NCBI RefSeq assembly: GCF_000828615.1
Contig: NZ_AP012273.1
Span: 2,356,001-2,420,000, forward strand
From: Thiolapillus brandeum
GTDB taxonomy: Bacteria > Pseudomonadota > Gammaproteobacteria > Chromatiales > Chromatiaceae
DNA length: 64,000 nucleotides
Reading direction: 5' to 3'
The notes under the pieces are model-generated. The model was not told where the DNA came from and made no database searches. It saw only the letters and a list, made by a program, of their open reading frames with translations. This document shows, piece after piece, positions 52,929-61,078 of the stretch; the stretch's first letter is position 1; each line of letters opens with the position of its first letter. Position numbers and translations under genes: made by a program.

Positions 52929-54204
52929 CAAGAAACCCATGAAATTCTGGATGGCCGCAGCCCCACTGCTGCTGGGCAGCCTTTTTACCAACTCTGCGAT
53001 GGCTTGCAGTACTGCGGCATGGAGTCATGTCGAAAACCCTGAAGTCACACTGTTCGCCCGCCCTGAATCCCGGTGTACCGGTGGTTGCGGCCTGCGTATC
53101 AAGCTCAATGGCACCCAGCCTGCGTACGTGGAGGATGATACTCCCGGCAATCTGGCTGAAGACGTAACCGCCTATTACGCCAAGTTCCACCTGGACACCA
53201 CTTGGCTGAACATGAACGATGGCCAGAAAATCACCGTGTTCATGACCAGTGCTTCAGGGGCCGCTCCCGCTTTCGGCTTGGAGGTTGTACAGATCGCCGG
53301 AAAGAAATATGCCCGCATCTTCGCCCATCGGGACGACGGCAGCCAGGTCGCAGCCAATAGCGCAGCCAGCGAACTGTCCGACGGTTGGCACACCATCGAA
53401 CTCATGTGGAACGCTGCCAGCGCCGCAGGCGCCAATGACGGCTCCCTGAGCCTGGCCCTGGATGACGTGGACGGTGTGCTGAATCTGTCCTCCCTGGACA
53501 ATGACACCCATGCCATCCTCACGTCCCAACTGGGCGTGATCGCCGGTAACGACGCCAATGTCACCGGCAACCTGCATATCGATGCCTTTACTTCCCAGCG
53601 CACCGCAAGCACCGCCACCCCGGAAGCCTGCATTGCCTATGGCCAGCTGTTTTCCGACATTCCCACCTGGCATAACTTTTACAGCTGGATTCAATCCATC
53701 GGCTACGCCTCTATTGCATCAGGCTGCACGGCCACCAACTACTGCGCGGACAACAATGTCACAAGGGCGCAGATGGCGGTGTTCCTGGAACGCGGCATGA
53801 ACGGCGGCGACTATCAGCCACCCGCAGGCACCGGCGCCCAGTTTGACGATGTACCGTCCAGCCACTGGGCCGTGTCCTGGGTGGAAAAGTTTGCCTCGGA
53901 CGGCATCACCACCGGTTGCGGTGGGAGCAATTTCTGCCCCGAGAGCAATGTGGACCGCACCCAGATGGCCGTATTCCTGCTGCGGGCCGAACACGGTGCT
54001 GCCTATACACCGCCTGCCGCTACGGGCACCATGTTCAACGACGTGAGCGCCAGTACCCCCAACGCGGCCTGGATCGAGCAACTGGCATCGGAAGGGATCA
54101 CCGGTGGTTGCGGTGATGGCAACTACTGTCCCACCGCTTCCGTCACCCGGGGCCAGATGGCGGTCTTCGTACAACGCGCCTTCGACCTGCCCCTGCGCAA
54201 CTGA
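52912..54204 (+). CDS. Secreted protein with three SLH-like repeats
   Basis: 430 residues from the ATG at 52912 (a later ATG at 52939 is also possible; neither has a clear ribosome-binding site). A signal peptide (FWMAAAPLLLGSLFTNSAMA) is followed by a lectin/laminin-like beta domain to about residue 240. Three S-layer-homology-like repeats come next, each with FDDV or FNDV, IT.GCGG or ITGGCGDGNYC, and N-VDRTQMAVFL or SVTRGQMAVFV. Cysteine pairs in every repeat are a variant seen in Gram-negative bacteria. It is probably a surface protein that works with the DUF1800/DUF1501 pair. Confidence 0.78.
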   Translation: MDLKISKKPMKFWMAAAPLLLGSLFTNSAMACSTAAWSHVENPEVTLFARPESRCTGGCGLRIKLNGTQPAYVEDDTPGNLAEDVTAYYAKFHLDTTWLNMNDGQKITVFMTSASGAAPAFGLEVVQIAGKKYARIFAHRDDGSQVAANSAASELSDGWHTIELMWNAASAAGANDGSLSLALDDVDGVLNLSSLDNDTHAILTSQLGVIAGNDANVTGNLHIDAFTSQRTASTATPEACIAYGQLFSDIPTWHNFYSWIQSIGYASIASGCTATNYCADNNVTRAQMAVFLERGMNGGDYQPPAGTGAQFDDVPSSHWAVSWVEKFASDGITTGCGGSNFCPESNVDRTQMAVFLLRAEHGAAYTPPAATGTMFNDVSASTPNAAWIEQLASEGITGGCGDGNYCPTASVTRGQMAVFVQRAFDLPLRN

Positions 54205-54222
54205 CGGCAGGACAGCCCAAAT

Positions 54223-54262
54223 AAAGGCGGGACATGGCATGGCTCCGAGTCCCGCCTTTTTT
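54223..54262. terminator. Bidirectional intrinsic terminator
   Basis: GGCGGGAC (54226-54233) pairs with GTCCCGCC (54249-54256), followed by six T. On the minus strand the same stem is followed by TTTATTT. It ends the SLH-like gene from the left and aroC from the right. Confidence 0.85.
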
Positions 54263-54291
54263 ATGGTCTGCCGGAAGTTCGGAAAGGAGAT

Positions 54292-55389
54292 TCAGGGCGT
54301 CGCAGGTATGACGTCGACCGGTGGCTGTACATCACCGTTCTGCCCACGATGGCGCAGGGCATGATCCAGCAGCACGATGGCCAGCATGGCCTCGGCAATG
54401 GGCACGGCGCGAATGCCCACACAGGGATCATGGCGCCCCCGAGTGACCACCTCGCAAGCCTCGCCGCTGGTATTCACCGTCTGTCCCCCGAGACGAATGC
54501 TGGACGTGGGCTTGAAGGCCACCCGGGCAACAATATCCTGACCTGAAGATATGCCTCCCAGGATTCCGCCGGCATTGTTGCTGAGAAACCCCTCAGGGGT
54601 CATTTCATCACGATGTTCCGTGCCTTTCTGTGCCACGGAATCAAATCCGGCGCCTATTTCCACGCCCTTGGCCGCATTGATGCTCATCAGGGCATGGGCC
54701 ACATCGGCATCCAGGCGATCGAACACCGGCTCGCCCCAGCCCGGGGGCATGCCTTCAGCCACCACGGTCACTTCAGCGCCCACGGAATTGCCCTCCTTGC
54801 GCAAATCATCCATATAGGCTTCCAGGGCATCGACTTGTTCCGCACAGGGCCAGAAGAAGGGGTTTTCCTCCACGGCATCCCAGGAAAACGCATCCGGGCG
54901 GTTGCTTCCCAGGGCTGACAGATAACCCCGGATGTTGACGCCAAAGCGCTCCCGCAGATACTTCCTGGCAATGGCGCCCGCTGCCACACGCATGGCCGTT
55001 TCCCGGGCGGATGAACGTCCTCCGCCCCGGTAGTCCCGGATGCCGTATTTCTGCAGATAGGTATAGTCCGCGTGGCCCGGTCGGAAGCTGGCGGCAATGT
55101 CTGAATAGTCTTTCGAACGCTGATCCGTATTGTGGATCAACAGGCCAATGGGAGTACCCGTAGTCTTGCCCTCGAATACACCGGACAGGATCTGCACCTC
55201 ATCCATTTCCCGGCGCTGGGTGGTATGACGGGTCTTGCCGGGACGGCGGCGTTCCAGGTCCGGCTGGATATCCGCCTCACTCAAAGTCATGCCGGGAGGA
55301 CAACCATCCACCACGCAACCGATGGCCAGGCCATGGCTTTCGCCAAAACTGGTGACGGTAAAGAGTTTTCCAATGCTGTTGCCTGACAT
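54292..55389 (-). CDS. aroC: Chorismate synthase
   Basis: 365 residues (usual 350-390). It converts EPSP to chorismate using reduced FMN. Signature motifs: [20 protein letters not shown] at the N-terminus, [20 protein letters not shown], and [20 protein letters not shown] followed by the C-terminal [18 protein letters not shown]. The ATG overlaps the tolC stop (TAATG), so it is co-translated with the envelope genes. Confidence 0.96.
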   Translation of the reverse strand: MSGNSIGKLFTVTSFGESHGLAIGCVVDGCPPGMTLSEADIQPDLERRRPGKTRHTTQRREMDEVQILSGVFEGKTTGTPIGLLIHNTDQRSKDYSDIAASFRPGHADYTYLQKYGIRDYRGGGRSSARETAMRVAAGAIARKYLRERFGVNIRGYLSALGSNRPDAFSWDAVEENPFFWPCAEQVDALEAYMDDLRKEGNSVGAEVTVVAEGMPPGWGEPVFDRLDADVAHALMSINAAKGVEIGAGFDSVAQKGTEHRDEMTPEGFLSNNAGGILGGISSGQDIVARVAFKPTSSIRLGGQTVNTSGEACEVVTRGRHDPCVGIRAVPIAEAMLAIVLLDHALRHRGQNGDVQPPVDVIPATP

Positions 55390-56684
55390 TACTGGCTCAC
55401 CAGCTGGGTATTGACCTTCTCGATATCCTTGGTATCCAGGACGCCGGCTGCCTGGCGCAGACGCAACATGTTTACGATATAGACATACCGGGCACGGGCA
55501 TAGTCACGCAGGGAACGGTAATAGTCACGCTGGGAATTAAGTACGTCCACCAGAGTCCGGGTACCTACCTCGAATCCTGCCTGGGTGGCATCCAGGGCGC
55601 TCTTGGTGGAAATCTTGGCCGCTTCCAGGGCGCGCACGGCACTGATGCTGGCCTGTACCCCCCGGTAGGCATTGCGCACCGCCTTGTCCGTGGAGCGCCG
55701 CGCCTGATCCAGGCGTTCCTGGGCCGCCACAAGATCCGCCCTGGCCTGGCGGGTGGCTGCAGTTACCCCGCCACCCGAGTACAAGGGGACATTCAGTTGC
55801 AGACCGATAGTGCCTGTATCCACATCCGCGACCCTGTCCTGGCTGGTTTCAAAGCGGTTGTAGCCGCCCACCAGGTCCAGGGTGGGGTAATGGCCGGAAT
55901 TCTGCACCTCGATCTCCCGCTGGGCGATCTGGGTGGCATCGGAAGCGGCCTTGACGGAAGGATTGTTCTCCAGCCCGAAAGCACTCCATTCGTCGATAGC
56001 AGCGGGTTCGGGAGGATCGAGTTTGATCTGTTCTTTCAGATCTGCCAACTGTTCGGGAACCATGCCCAGGATCTGGCGCAGATCTTCCCAGGCATTGTCC
56101 AGTTCGTTCTGGGCCAGAATCTCATCAGTCACCGACTGGTCATAGCGGGCCTGGGCTTCGTGTACGCCGGTAATGGCGATCAACCCCACTTCAAAGCGTT
56201 GCTTGGCCTGCTCCAGCTGGCGGGCAATGGCTTTCTTGTCGGCCTGTACGAAAGTCACCCCTTCCTTGGCGGAAAGCACCTTGAAATAGGCATCCGCCAC
56301 TCTGAGGATGAGGTCCTGCTTCTTGGCGCGGTAGTCTGCATCCGCCAGCTCCAGTTGCCAGTCTGCCTGCTCCAGGCGCACGAAGCGGTCCCGGTGGTAG
56401 ATGGGTTGCATCAGGTTGATGCCGAGGCTCCCCACCCGGTAGCTGTCCGAGGGACCATTGTCGATGTCCGTGTGGCGTGCGCTGGCATCACCACCGACGC
56501 TGATATTGGGCAGCAACGCGGACAGGGCCAGGGGACGCGCTTCCCGGCGGGACTCCCTCACAGCAGCCGCTTCACGCAGCACGGGATCCTTTTCGAAAGC
56601 CATATTGAGCACCTGCAACAGATCCTCGGCATTGCCCAGCTGTGACATCAAGGCCAGCAGGAAGGTGATCAGTATCTTTTTCAT
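55389..56684 (-). CDS. tolC: TolC outer-membrane efflux channel
   Basis: 431 residues with a signal peptide ([18 protein letters not shown]). The two OEP repeats are clear: [20 protein letters not shown] early and [19 protein letters not shown] midway. The conserved [13 protein letters not shown] and QTRRQ-like ends of the helical hairpins ([20 protein letters not shown]) are typical of TolC. It probably provides the exit duct for the RND pump at 44108-47260, which lacks its own channel, and for type I export. Confidence 0.9.
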   Translation of the reverse strand: MKKILITFLLALMSQLGNAEDLLQVLNMAFEKDPVLREAAAVRESRREARPLALSALLPNISVGGDASARHTDIDNGPSDSYRVGSLGINLMQPIYHRDRFVRLEQADWQLELADADYRAKKQDLILRVADAYFKVLSAKEGVTFVQADKKAIARQLEQAKQRFEVGLIAITGVHEAQARYDQSVTDEILAQNELDNAWEDLRQILGMVPEQLADLKEQIKLDPPEPAAIDEWSAFGLENNPSVKAASDATQIAQREIEVQNSGHYPTLDLVGGYNRFETSQDRVADVDTGTIGLQLNVPLYSGGGVTAATRQARADLVAAQERLDQARRSTDKAVRNAYRGVQASISAVRALEAAKISTKSALDATQAGFEVGTRTLVDVLNSQRDYYRSLRDYARARYVYIVNMLRLRQAAGVLDTKDIEKVNTQLVSQ

Positions 56685-57508
56685 TGGCTGTTTTCCGCTT
56701 GTTCAGAATTCATGGGACCCACGATCAGCTGCGGGTCCACTCGCTTTCCGCGTAGATTCATGCGCCAGTCCAGATGCGGCCCGGTCACCCGGCCGCTGGC
56801 GCCCATTTTGGCAACGATCTGCCCTTTCTTCACTACCTGCCCTTCCTTGACCAGAATTCTGCTCAGATGAAGAAAAGTCGATGACAACCCATGCCCATGA
56901 TCCATGATCAGCGTGGCCCCGGAATAGAACATGTCCGGATGCGCCAGAGTGACGATGCCATCGGCTGGCGCCCGCACCGGCGTACCCACGGGACCGGCAA
57001 TATCCACTCCGTAGTGAGGCCATTTCGGTTTGCCATTGAGTATCCGCTGACTGCCATAGACACCACTGATTCTACCCTTTACCGGCCAATCGAAACCATG
57101 TAAAAAATCAAGGCGTTCATCAACTCTCGCCCGGGCTTTCCTTACCGCAACCCGATCCGCCTTGATGCGCTTGAGATCCTCTGCCCTGGGGGTCACCTTG
57201 CGTGGCGGCAGACCATCGATTCTCTGAATATCAAATTTGCGCCTGCTGATCTTCAGGACACGTTTTTCATCCCTCCCATCCGGATAATGGATCACCAGAG
57301 TGGACTGAGGGGGCGCGTCCCGGGTAAAGCCGATGAGAAAATCCCCCTCGGGGGATACCGGTACCTTTTCACCATCCTGCTGCACCCTGGCGCCAGGCTC
57401 GGTCTTGCCGAAGATCAGCCCACCCTGGGTGAGTTTGCCTTCAAGCTGCACAGAAGCCCCGCTCAACGCGGGCAACAGTATGGCGAGCAGAAAAAGAACA
57501 GCGCGCAT
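56681..57508 (-). CDS. Exported M23 (LytM-type) peptidase-like protein
   Basis: 275 residues from the ATG at 57508, which opens a signal peptide (MRAVLFLLAILLPALSGA). The C-terminal M23 domain shows HYGVDIAGPVGTPVRAPADG (first metal His and Asp) and TLIMDHGHGLSSTFLHLS. The final motif is GPHLDWRMN, where the second His of the usual HxH is Asp. This variant is known in a subset of M23 proteins; zinc binding may be weaker or different. Probable cell-wall endopeptidase or amidase activator. The stop overlaps the tolC start. Confidence 0.85.
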   Translation of the reverse strand: MRAVLFLLAILLPALSGASVQLEGKLTQGGLIFGKTEPGARVQQDGEKVPVSPEGDFLIGFTRDAPPQSTLVIHYPDGRDEKRVLKISRRKFDIQRIDGLPPRKVTPRAEDLKRIKADRVAVRKARARVDERLDFLHGFDWPVKGRISGVYGSQRILNGKPKWPHYGVDIAGPVGTPVRAPADGIVTLAHPDMFYSGATLIMDHGHGLSSTFLHLSRILVKEGQVVKKGQIVAKMGASGRVTGPHLDWRMNLRGKRVDPQLIVGPMNSEQAENSQ

Positions 57509-57648
57509 GAATGTTCGATCCAAACCGATGAATAAGAGGTTCATTCTAACAAAACTTGGCTTCCGCCGAACACAGCGAAACATCCTGAAACAGATTCCCG
57601 CTGTCAGGCAGGAAACCTTTCAAGGGGTTTCCCTGATAAAATCACCCG

Positions 57649-59457
57649 ATGACCCCCTCCTCCATCCAGCACGATGTACGTTCCACGCCCTATTCCTGGG
57701 GGGAAGTCATGCGCATGGTGCTGTCCCACCGCAAAGAACTGGTTCTGGCCAATATCATTGCTGTACTCGGCACCCTGGCTGCTGTTCCTGTGCCACTGCT
57801 CATGCCCCTGCTGGTGGATGAAGTGTTGCTGCACCAGCCCGGCACCCTGACGGCCTGGGGACAACGCCTGTTCCCTGACAGCTGGCAGGGCCCCGTATTG
57901 TATATCCTGGGTGTGCTCTTTCTTACCCTGATCCTGCGCATGCTGGCATTGATCTTCAACGTCTGGCAGGTCAGGGGATTCACCCGAATATCCAAGGACG
58001 TGATCTTCCGCATCCGCCGGGATCTGCTGCAGCGTCTGCAACATTTTTCCATGGCGGAGTACGAAGTGCTGGGCTCCAGCACCGTAGCTTCACACCTGGT
58101 CACGGATCTGGATGCCGTGGATCAGTTCGTGAGCAATTCCACCAGCAAGTTCATCGTCGCTCTGCTTACCGTCATCGGCACTGCCGGGGTGCTGCTGTGG
58201 ATGCACTGGCAGCTGGCCCTGTTTATCCTGCTGCTCAATCCCGTGGTGATCTGGTTCACCACTCTGTTCGGACGCAAGGTAAAAATGCTCAAGGCCCGGG
58301 AAAACCGTGCCTGGCAGGCCTTCCAGGAAGCCCTGGCGGAAACCCTGGACGCCATCGAACAGATCCGCGCCAGCAACCGGGAACGCCACTATATCCGCCG
58401 CATCATCGACAAGGCGGATCGTATCCGCACCAGTTCCGCCAGTTTTGCCTGGAAGAGTGATGCCGCCAACCGCCTGTCCTTCCTGGTGTTCCTGTTCGGT
58501 TTCGACATATTCCGCACCGTGAGTATGTTCATGGTGCTCTACTCGGATCTGAGCATCGGGGAAATGCTGGCAGTGTTCGCCTATCTGTGGTTCATGATGG
58601 GACCGGTACAGGAACTGCTCAACATTCAGTATGCCTATCATGCCGCCCGGGCCGCCCTGGGGCGCATCAATGAGTTGGTGGACGTGAGCCTGGAACCCGA
58701 TTTCCCCCACGAGGAAAATCCTTTTGCCGGCAGGGAAACCGTTTCCATTCAGATGCGCGACATCGGTTTTTCCTACGGTGAAGGCCCAGCCATTTTGCAG
58801 GATGTGAATCTAAACATTGCGGCTGGTGAAAAGGTCGCCCTGGTAGGCGCCAGTGGCGGCGGCAAGAGTACCCTGGTCAAAATCGTTCTGGGGCTCTACC
58901 TGCCCAAACGGGGCTGCGTCTGCTTCGACGAAGTTCCCGTGACCCGTATCGGCCTGGATGTGGTGCGCTCCAACGTGGCCACGGTATTGCAGCACCCGGC
59001 CCTGCTCAATGACAGTGTACGCATGAACATCACCCTGGGAGCAGACATTCCCGACGAAGCCTTGTGGCAAGCCCTGGAAATCGCCCAACTGCGCGAAGTG
59101 GTGGAGCAGTTGCCCCAGGGCCTGGACACTCTCATCGGGCGCAATGGCGTGCGCCTCTCGGGAGGCCAGCGCCAGCGTCTGGCAGTAGCACGCATGGTTC
59201 TCAGCGACCCCAGGGTGGTGATTCTGGATGAAGCCACCTCAGCCCTGGATACGGATACTGAAACCCGGCTTCACGAAGCACTGGCAGACTTCCTGAAAAA
59301 CCGCACGACACTCATCATTGCCCATCGCCTGAGCGCCGTAAAACAGGCCAACCGGGTACTGGTATTCGAGGATGGGCGGATCGTGGAACAGGGCAGCCAT
59401 GAAGAGTTGTTGCGCGAGGCCGGACTGTACGCCAGCCTGTACGGAAAACAGGAATAA
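57649..59457 (+). CDS. ABC transporter, fused permease and ATPase
   Basis: 602 residues. The six-helix exporter domain spans residues 1-330 (LANIIAVLGTLAAVPVPLLM; VLYILGVLFLTLILRMLALI). The ATPase has Walker A GASGGGKST, signature LSGGQRQRLAVAR, Walker B VVILDEATSALD and the His switch IIAHRLS. It is a homodimeric MsbA/multidrug type. Substrate unknown; it may export a lipid or peptide. It converges with the HAD gene (4-base gap). Confidence 0.9.
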   Translation: MTPSSIQHDVRSTPYSWGEVMRMVLSHRKELVLANIIAVLGTLAAVPVPLLMPLLVDEVLLHQPGTLTAWGQRLFPDSWQGPVLYILGVLFLTLILRMLALIFNVWQVRGFTRISKDVIFRIRRDLLQRLQHFSMAEYEVLGSSTVASHLVTDLDAVDQFVSNSTSKFIVALLTVIGTAGVLLWMHWQLALFILLLNPVVIWFTTLFGRKVKMLKARENRAWQAFQEALAETLDAIEQIRASNRERHYIRRIIDKADRIRTSSASFAWKSDAANRLSFLVFLFGFDIFRTVSMFMVLYSDLSIGEMLAVFAYLWFMMGPVQELLNIQYAYHAARAALGRINELVDVSLEPDFPHEENPFAGRETVSIQMRDIGFSYGEGPAILQDVNLNIAAGEKVALVGASGGGKSTLVKIVLGLYLPKRGCVCFDEVPVTRIGLDVVRSNVATVLQHPALLNDSVRMNITLGADIPDEALWQALEIAQLREVVEQLPQGLDTLIGRNGVRLSGGQRQRLAVARMVLSDPRVVILDEATSALDTDTETRLHEALADFLKNRTTLIIAHRLSAVKQANRVLVFEDGRIVEQGSHEELLREAGLYASLYGKQE

Positions 59458-59461
59458 AACG

Positions 59462-60052
59462 CTATTCACCATGCCAGCGTGATTTTCTAACGCCTGTCCC
59501 GGGGTAAACCTCTTTCAGATATTCACTCCAGGAATTCAGGCACCTGGCCCAGGTACCCGGCTGACATGAGGTTTCTCCTTCATGTTTGAGCGCAAAGATC
59601 CGGTTTTTCTGCAGGCCGGCATCCCGGTAGGCCTGAAAATCCGTGGACGAATCGCCAAAACCGGCCACAAGCCTCCAGCCCCTGGCTTTATAGGTATCCA
59701 GTATACGTTTCTTGAATGCCGCAGGATCGCTGCTGTCTTCCGGGTTCTGGGGAACGTGGATGCTGCCTTCCGGGAAATGATGCGCTTCGAGCCAGCCGGG
59801 AATACCGGATTGAAGCTGCCTCACACGCGCACTCAGATAGATGATTTTGTAACCGTCGTCGGCATAGGCGCGCACGGCTTCTGCCGCATCTTCGCGGGCA
59901 GTGAAAATCGCCATGGGTGTTGGCGTCAAGGTGCCGTCGATATCAAACACAACGGCCTTATCCCGTCTCATTGGCGCCTTCTGCACCTCATAAGACGGCA
60001 AAGCACAGCTGCTGATGAGCAACACCATCAACAGGACTGCGAGTAAGCGCAT
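59462..60052 (-). CDS. HAD-superfamily lipoprotein phosphatase-like protein
   Basis: 196 residues from the ATG at 60052, with GGGAGA upstream. Lipobox LLISSC (Cys16) predicts a lipid-anchored periplasmic protein. HAD motif I is VVFDIDGTLTPT (Asp37, Asp39), motif II IIYLSARVRQLQ and motif IV GFGDSSTDFQAYR. The pattern is that of the LNS2/acid-phosphatase branch, which removes phosphate from small molecules or lipids. Single gene, convergent with the ABC transporter. Confidence 0.8.
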   Translation of the reverse strand: MRLLAVLLMVLLISSCALPSYEVQKAPMRRDKAVVFDIDGTLTPTPMAIFTAREDAAEAVRAYADDGYKIIYLSARVRQLQSGIPGWLEAHHFPEGSIHVPQNPEDSSDPAAFKKRILDTYKARGWRLVAGFGDSSTDFQAYRDAGLQKNRIFALKHEGETSCQPGTWARCLNSWSEYLKEVYPGTGVRKSRWHGE

Positions 60053-60128
60053 GGGATCTCCCGCCATGAGGTTTGGAATGACCGGCACAGAATATTTCCC
60101 GACGCAGGAAGCCTTTACCGCACCCTTT

Positions 60129-60758
60129 CTACTGCCTGGCCATGATGGACATGCGCACCAGCTCCGCCAGGGATGAGGCCTTCATCTTGTCCATGACCTT
60201 GGCCCGGTGGGCTTCCACGGTCTTGGACGAGACGCCCAGGGCACTGGCGATCTCCTTGTTGGATCGGCCCGCAGTCACCATCTCCATGACCTCATGCTCC
60301 CGGGGAGTCAGAGTGGCCAGGCAGGCGGCCAGCTCGGCGCGCAGGGTCTGCTCCTGGCGCTGGCGTTCATCCACGGCGAGGGCATTGCGGATGGCATCCA
60401 GCAGCAGTTCATCGTTGAACGGTTTTTCTATGAAGTCGATGGCGCCTTCCTTCATGGCGCGCACGGACATGGGCACATCGCCATGGCCGGTAATGATGAT
60501 CACCGGAATGGTGATTTCATGGCGGCGCAGGTATTCCTGGAGTTCCAGCCCTCCCATGCCGGGCATGCGCACATCCAGCAGCAGGCATCCGGAGCGGCCG
60601 GGATAATAAGCGTCCAGAAAGGCCTCCGCCGACGCGTAGCATTCCACCGGCAGATCCACGGATTCAATCAGCCATTGCAGGGAACTGCGCATGGCTTCAT
60701 CGTCATCCACCACAAAAACCGTGGGACGGGGCGCATTCCCGTTTCCATTGTCGTTCAT
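60129..60758 (-). CDS. FixJ-type two-component response regulator
   Basis: 209 residues. Receiver domain with the acidic pocket VFVVDDDEAM, phosphorylated Asp62 (CLLLDVRMPGMGG) and Lys in IDFIEKPF. The C-terminal LuxR-type HTH is LTPREHEVMEMVTAGRSNKE with IASALGVSSKTVEAHRAKVM. It pairs with the sensor kinase upstream (same strand); a 242-bp MITE copy lies between them. A GAGG site precedes the ATG. The target genes are not evident. Confidence 0.92.
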   Translation of the reverse strand: MNDNGNGNAPRPTVFVVDDDEAMRSSLQWLIESVDLPVECYASAEAFLDAYYPGRSGCLLLDVRMPGMGGLELQEYLRRHEITIPVIIITGHGDVPMSVRAMKEGAIDFIEKPFNDELLLDAIRNALAVDERQRQEQTLRAELAACLATLTPREHEVMEMVTAGRSNKEIASALGVSSKTVEAHRAKVMDKMKASSLAELVRMSIMARQ

Positions 60759-61078
60759 TCCGGAACCTCAGAGATAAGCAGGTTGCAGTGTCGCGCAACC
60801 CTCGGGCCCGGGTCAACCGGCCCGGATGTTTCACCGGAACCCGGAATTTTCCCGGAGAGATTTTTGTCCGGATCGTTCGAATCGGCAAAAGTCGATGTTA
60901 TTCATCGCCTTGCAGACGATTCGAGCGAGCCCGGGCGAAAAGATCCCGGGAAAAACCGGATCGCGTAGTGGTAATAAAGTGTAATCTGGCCAATATTCAC
61001 ATAAATATTTATTTTCACCAATAAATCACCGAAATTTCCAGCGGTCTGGTGAAATATCCGGGCCACACCCGGAGAATT
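60759..61078. other. Spacer between kinase and response regulator, mostly MITE-3
   Basis: 320 bases: 62 bases next to the regulator gene carry its own ribosome-binding site, then the MITE copy (60821-61062), then 16 bases to the kinase stop. No other element is visible. Confidence 0.6.
60821..61062. mobile_element. MITE-3 copy a, 242 bp, between regulator and kinase genes
   Basis: Ends are 15-base inverted repeats with one mismatch (CCCGGATGTTTCACC at the left, GGTGAAATATCCGGG at the right). It is about 90 percent identical to copy b at 63666-63907, same length, same orientation, without gaps. No target duplication is visible here. Non-coding. The TIRs are of the kind found on IS1380-like elements; the parent element is not in the window. 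Confidence 0.75.
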
